Under the pieces are notes generated by a model, which worked only from the letters and a program-made list of their open reading frames with translations, ran no database searches and was not told where the DNA came from. The position numbers were made by a program, and so were the translations under genes. From Bacteroidales bacterium (GTDB lineage: Bacteria; Bacteroidota; Bacteroidia; Bacteroidales; Dysgonomonadaceae), in assembly GCA_012841425.1 (NCBI GenBank), contig DUUR01000326.1, positions 1-10,578 of the forward strand: DNA of 10,578 bases. Reading direction: 5' to 3'. Below, piece after piece: positions 7,751-10,578 of the stretch (the stretch's first letter is position 1; each line of letters starts with the position of its first letter).

Positions 7751-9871
7751 TCAATTATGATGTTTTAAATCTAATTTTATCTTCTTTAATTCCTCAAGTT
7801 CGTGAATAGGTCGTTCAATATCATAAGGAATTGGCATTCCAGAGTAAGATTGAAAATATAAAAGACAAGCATCTTTCCACCAAACAGCATCCTTAGACTG
7901 AATTTTCAGTCTCGATTGGACGTGCTTGAAGCGTTGGTTATCGATATAACTCTCTATTTTATCCCATTCTTTTTGAAATTCCCTTACCTGTTGCACGCCC
8001 CTATCATATCTATATGACATTTCTTCCCATAAGTTATTGCCACTCTTCATTTTATGATCCCACGGAACATGATGAAACCAAAGGATATAATCTTCAGGAC
8101 AACTTTCAATATTATTAAATACCTTATTTAGAGGATAAAAATATTGAGAAACAGCATTGCTACCCTCATTAGTTCTGTCAAAACCTATCCCATTTTCATC
8201 TGCCCTATGATAATATCTCGGTAGCCAGTCGGCTCTAGCACCGGGAATATCAGTCCACGGTTCTGGGCCATAATGATGATCCCATGCAAATATATGATGC
8301 AAACCCAAAGGCATCATGTAATCTATAGCCGTATGCCATGATTCTAGCATCATCTGTTTAATAGGGATAACAAAATCAGCCTCATTTGAGAAAGTCATTT
8401 TAATCCATTCATCAGCAATTTGCCCAGCAGATAAATTGTGATTCCATGCCAGTCTGCCAAATGCATACCAATTTGCTTGAGCAAAATGGTGACCTGTCCA
8501 ATTTGTATCTTCTCCAATATTAGCAACACCCGCTATAGCACTTAGTGGATGCTTATAAAGTGTGCCATCTGTTGTTTTAGCAACAGATGATCCTTCTCCC
8601 ATGCTATATGTTTCGCTATCTAAAAACTCCTTCCATTGAGATCCTAGATATACTAGATGGTTAGAGAAACCCAAATATTCCTGTGTGATTTGTAGCTCGG
8701 GCATTATTGCAGTTTCTTTCATCGCACCAAAAAGAGGACTGAATGGTTCGCGTGGCTGAAAATCAACCGGTCCATTTTTCACCTGAACTATTACATTCTC
8801 CCTAAACTTACCATCTAATGGCATGAATTCATTATATGCCTGTTTAGCACGATCCTGATCTGTTGGGTTATATACAAATGCTCTCCACATAACAATACCT
8901 TTATAAGGTGAAAGTACATCTGCAAGCATATTTGCTCCATCAGCATGTGTCCTGCCAAAATCTTGAGGCCCTGGTTGACCTTCTGAATTTGCTTTTACCA
9001 AAAACCCTCCAAAATCAGGGATGAGTTGATAAATATCTTTTACTTTATTTTTCCACCATTTCTGTACATCAGGGTCTTTAGGATCAGAATTGGTAAGACC
9101 ACCTAATATGCTTGGTGAAGAGAAATTCACAGAAAGGTAAACCTTCATACCGTATGGTCGTAGAATATTTGCTATGATTTCAACCTTCTCCAAATACTCT
9201 TGAGTTAGAATATCGGGTGATGCATTTACGTTGTTTAGAACCGTTCCGTTTATACCAATAGATGCATTCGCTCTAGCATAATCCTCATATCTGGGCGAAA
9301 CTTTAGAAGGAAGCTCATCCCATTTCCATATCGAATATCCTGCATAGCCTCTTTCAACAGTTCCATTAAGATTGTCCCAATGATTTAATATACGTACATC
9401 ATAGACCGGCTTCTCGCTAATTTCTAATTGCGATAAAGATTGTCCTGTTTGAATCAACCTAAGTAAATGGAAAGTTCCATACAATAAACCTTGCTCACCC
9501 TCAGAAGCAACTACGGTTATACTATTTTTTCCACGTTGAATTGTTCTAATAATATAACCTTCAGGACCTAACTCTTTCAATTCCTTATTTAAGTTCAGTC
9601 GTCTAACTTCCGAGTTCTTTAAAGTACCTATCAAAAGAGAATTGTTATCCAATCTGGTTTGCGTTGGAATAGAATTACCTGTCATTTCTTTCCAGGCTTC
9701 TTTAAATTCTTTTAATGCTATGGTTGACATATCACCGCTTAAACCGCTAAAGTGAGGTGTTTCACTCACTTCAACTGTTTTATAACGGAGCCATAATTTA
9801 CTTCCATCCTCTGCTTTAAGAAGCAATGAGAATGAAAAACAAAATATAAATATGTAAACTAATCTTTTCAT
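7751..9871 (-). CDS. Exported GH67 xylan alpha-1,2-glucuronidase
   Basis: Releases glucuronic acid or 4-O-methylglucuronic acid from the terminal xylose of xylo-oligosaccharides (EC 3.2.1.131). The 706 residues cover the whole family. Residues 1-20 form a signal peptide ('MKRLVYIFIF...LLLKA') without a lipobox, so the enzyme is likely periplasmic; many Gram-positive GH67 enzymes are instead cytoplasmic. Then come the N-terminal domain (about 22-150), the TIM-barrel catalytic domain (about 155-475) and the helical C-terminal domain (to about 700). The general acid is E297 in 'ANSEGQPGP'; D370 in 'GPVDFQPREP' and E398 in 'TQEYLG' are the catalytic pair. Spacings of 73 and 28 residues equal those of E292, D365 and E393 in the Cellvibrio enzyme. 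'DHHYGPEPW' and 'FHHVPWDHKM' are further typical stretches. Its ATG directly follows the TAA of the GH43 gene, so the two are probably translationally coupled. Confidence 0.97.
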   Translation of the reverse strand: MKRLVYIFIFCFSFSLLLKAEDGSKLWLRYKTVEVSETPHFSGLSGDMSTIALKEFKEAWKEMTGNSIPTQTRLDNNSLLIGTLKNSEVRRLNLNKELKELGPEGYIIRTIQRGKNSITVVASEGEQGLLYGTFHLLRLIQTGQSLSQLEISEKPVYDVRILNHWDNLNGTVERGYAGYSIWKWDELPSKVSPRYEDYARANASIGINGTVLNNVNASPDILTQEYLEKVEIIANILRPYGMKVYLSVNFSSPSILGGLTNSDPKDPDVQKWWKNKVKDIYQLIPDFGGFLVKANSEGQPGPQDFGRTHADGANMLADVLSPYKGIVMWRAFVYNPTDQDRAKQAYNEFMPLDGKFRENVIVQVKNGPVDFQPREPFSPLFGAMKETAIMPELQITQEYLGFSNHLVYLGSQWKEFLDSETYSMGEGSSVAKTTDGTLYKHPLSAIAGVANIGEDTNWTGHHFAQANWYAFGRLAWNHNLSAGQIADEWIKMTFSNEADFVIPIKQMMLESWHTAIDYMMPLGLHHIFAWDHHYGPEPWTDIPGARADWLPRYYHRADENGIGFDRTNEGSNAVSQYFYPLNKVFNNIESCPEDYILWFHHVPWDHKMKSGNNLWEEMSYRYDRGVQQVREFQKEWDKIESYIDNQRFKHVQSRLKIQSKDAVWWKDACLLYFQSYSGMPIPYDIERPIHELEELKKIKLDLKHHN

Positions 9872-10578
9872 TTATTTTGAAGCTGTTCCCTCGATTGTCT
9901 TTATGGTTCCGTCGGGGTTATATTCCAATTCAACCACCTTCATACTCCTTAGCCATGTCTTGCCACCTGATGGAACGCTATCGTGATGGAATAAATACCA
10001 CTTACCTTTAAACTCTACAATTGAGTGATGCGTAGTCCAACCAACTACAGGTGTAAGGATTACTCCCTGGTATGTAAAAGGGCCATAAGGATTATCTCCA
10101 ATTGCATAGCATATACGATGCGTATCTCCTGTTGAATATGAGAAATAATATTTACCATTATGCCTATGCATCCACGAAGCTTCAAAAAATCTACGTTCCG
10201 TATCACCAGCTGTTAGTGGTTTCCCATTCTCATCAAGAATAACTACATCTTTTGGCTCTTCGTCAAAACTTAACATATCCTTGCTTAATCTGGCAATCTT
10301 AGCACATAATGCTTGTTCATCACCCTCTGGAAGAACTGCACATTCTAGTGCTTTATTATTTCTATAACGTTGCAATTGACCGCCCCATAAACCCCCAAAG
10401 TACATATAGTATTCGCCATCTTCGTCATGCCATATTGCAGGATCCATACTGTAGCTACCCTTCATAGGGTGTTCTTCAGGAATAAAAGGTCCTTCAGGCT
10501 TATCGCTTATAGCCACACCTATACGAAAAATGTCGTTCTGATCTTTAAGTGGAAAATACATATAGTATTTACCATTTC
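9872..10578 (-). CDS. Glycoside hydrolase family 43 enzyme, C-terminal part (probable beta-xylosidase or arabinofuranosidase); 5' end outside window
   Basis: The frame runs open past the right edge. The first ATG in the window (10559-10561) is internal: upstream codons read 'NGKYY' and join to 'MYFPLKDQ', a normal GH43 strand. About 235 residues are visible and end at TAA (9872-9874). Counting from that Met, D40 in 'SMDPAIW' is the pKa-modulating aspartate and E127 in 'RRFFEASW' is the likely general acid. H178/H179 in 'TTHHSIVEF' fit the conserved histidine near the bound metal. Repeated 'GKYYFSYS', 'GKWYLFHHD' and 'DGEYYMYFGG' blades mark the five-bladed propeller. The catalytic base aspartate and any signal peptide lie off the window. 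The pattern 'FFEASW...GKYYFSYSTGDT' recalls subfamily GH43_1, but I cannot confirm this. Next to GH67 it most likely frees xylose or arabinose from xylo-oligosaccharides. Its stop abuts the GH67 start with no gap. Confidence 0.9.
   Translation of the reverse strand, partial: NGKYYMYFPLKDQNDIFRIGVAISDKPEGPFIPEEHPMKGSYSMDPAIWHDEDGEYYMYFGGLWGGQLQRYRNNKALECAVLPEGDEQALCAKIARLSKDMLSFDEEPKDVVILDENGKPLTAGDTERRFFEASWMHRHNGKYYFSYSTGDTHRICYAIGDNPYGPFTYQGVILTPVVGWTTHHSIVEFKGKWYLFHHDSVPSGGKTWLRSMKVVELEYNPDGTIKTIEGTASK

Larger units (their letters stand above)
2797..10578 (-). other. Predicted xylan/glucuronate catabolic operon (GH43-GH67-uxuA-uxuB-xylB-xylA)
   Basis: Six genes lie on one strand with gaps of 0, 44, 19, 46 and 51 bases and no hairpin terminator between them; the first hairpin comes after xylA. 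All products belong to breakdown of glucuronoxylan fragments and use of the two sugars released. A single transcript starting beyond the right edge is likely, though internal promoters in the 44-51 base gaps cannot be excluded. Confidence 0.7.

Overview
The window looks like a chromosomal piece of a Bacteroidota bacterium. The DNA is AT-rich, starts have A-rich leaders rather than Shine-Dalgarno sites (for example AAAAAAACAAAT before the xylose isomerase ATG), and the xylose isomerase is the long class II form. There is also a discoidin-type C-terminal domain of the kind found in Bacteroidota surface glycan-binding proteins. Genus or family cannot be told from the sequence. No RNA genes, insertion sequences, CRISPR arrays or phage genes were seen.

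Almost all of the window is one minus-strand gene cluster for using (glucurono)xylan. Reading in the direction of transcription from the right edge, it holds a GH43 glycosidase (cut by the window end), a GH67 alpha-glucuronidase with a signal peptide, D-mannonate dehydratase UxuA, an SDR-family D-mannonate/fructuronate oxidoreductase standing in for UxuB, xylulokinase XylB and class II xylose isomerase XylA. A hairpin with a short T-run follows xylA. After it comes a secreted SGNH carbohydrate esterase of the 'sialate O-acetylesterase' type, with a jelly-roll-like insert. At the left edge, on the plus strand and convergent, lies the 3' end of a discoidin-domain protein. A perfect 19-bp inverted repeat lies between the two convergent genes.

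The genes fit one pathway. The esterase would remove acetyl groups, GH67 would release (4-O-methyl-)glucuronic acid from xylo-oligosaccharide ends, and GH43 would release xylose (or arabinose). Xylose goes through XylA and XylB to xylulose 5-phosphate. Glucuronate, after isomerisation to fructuronate by a UxaC not seen here, goes through the SDR enzyme and UxuA to 2-keto-3-deoxygluconate. Not in the window: UxaC, KDG kinase and aldolase, sugar transporters, endoxylanases, SusC/SusD and any regulator. The operon's promoter must be beyond the right edge.

The region is a recognisable carbohydrate-utilisation locus. I found no convincing sign of an undescribed system. The points worth a second look are the esterase's substrate, the non-orthologous UxuB, the fate of methylated glucuronate and the two hairpins.
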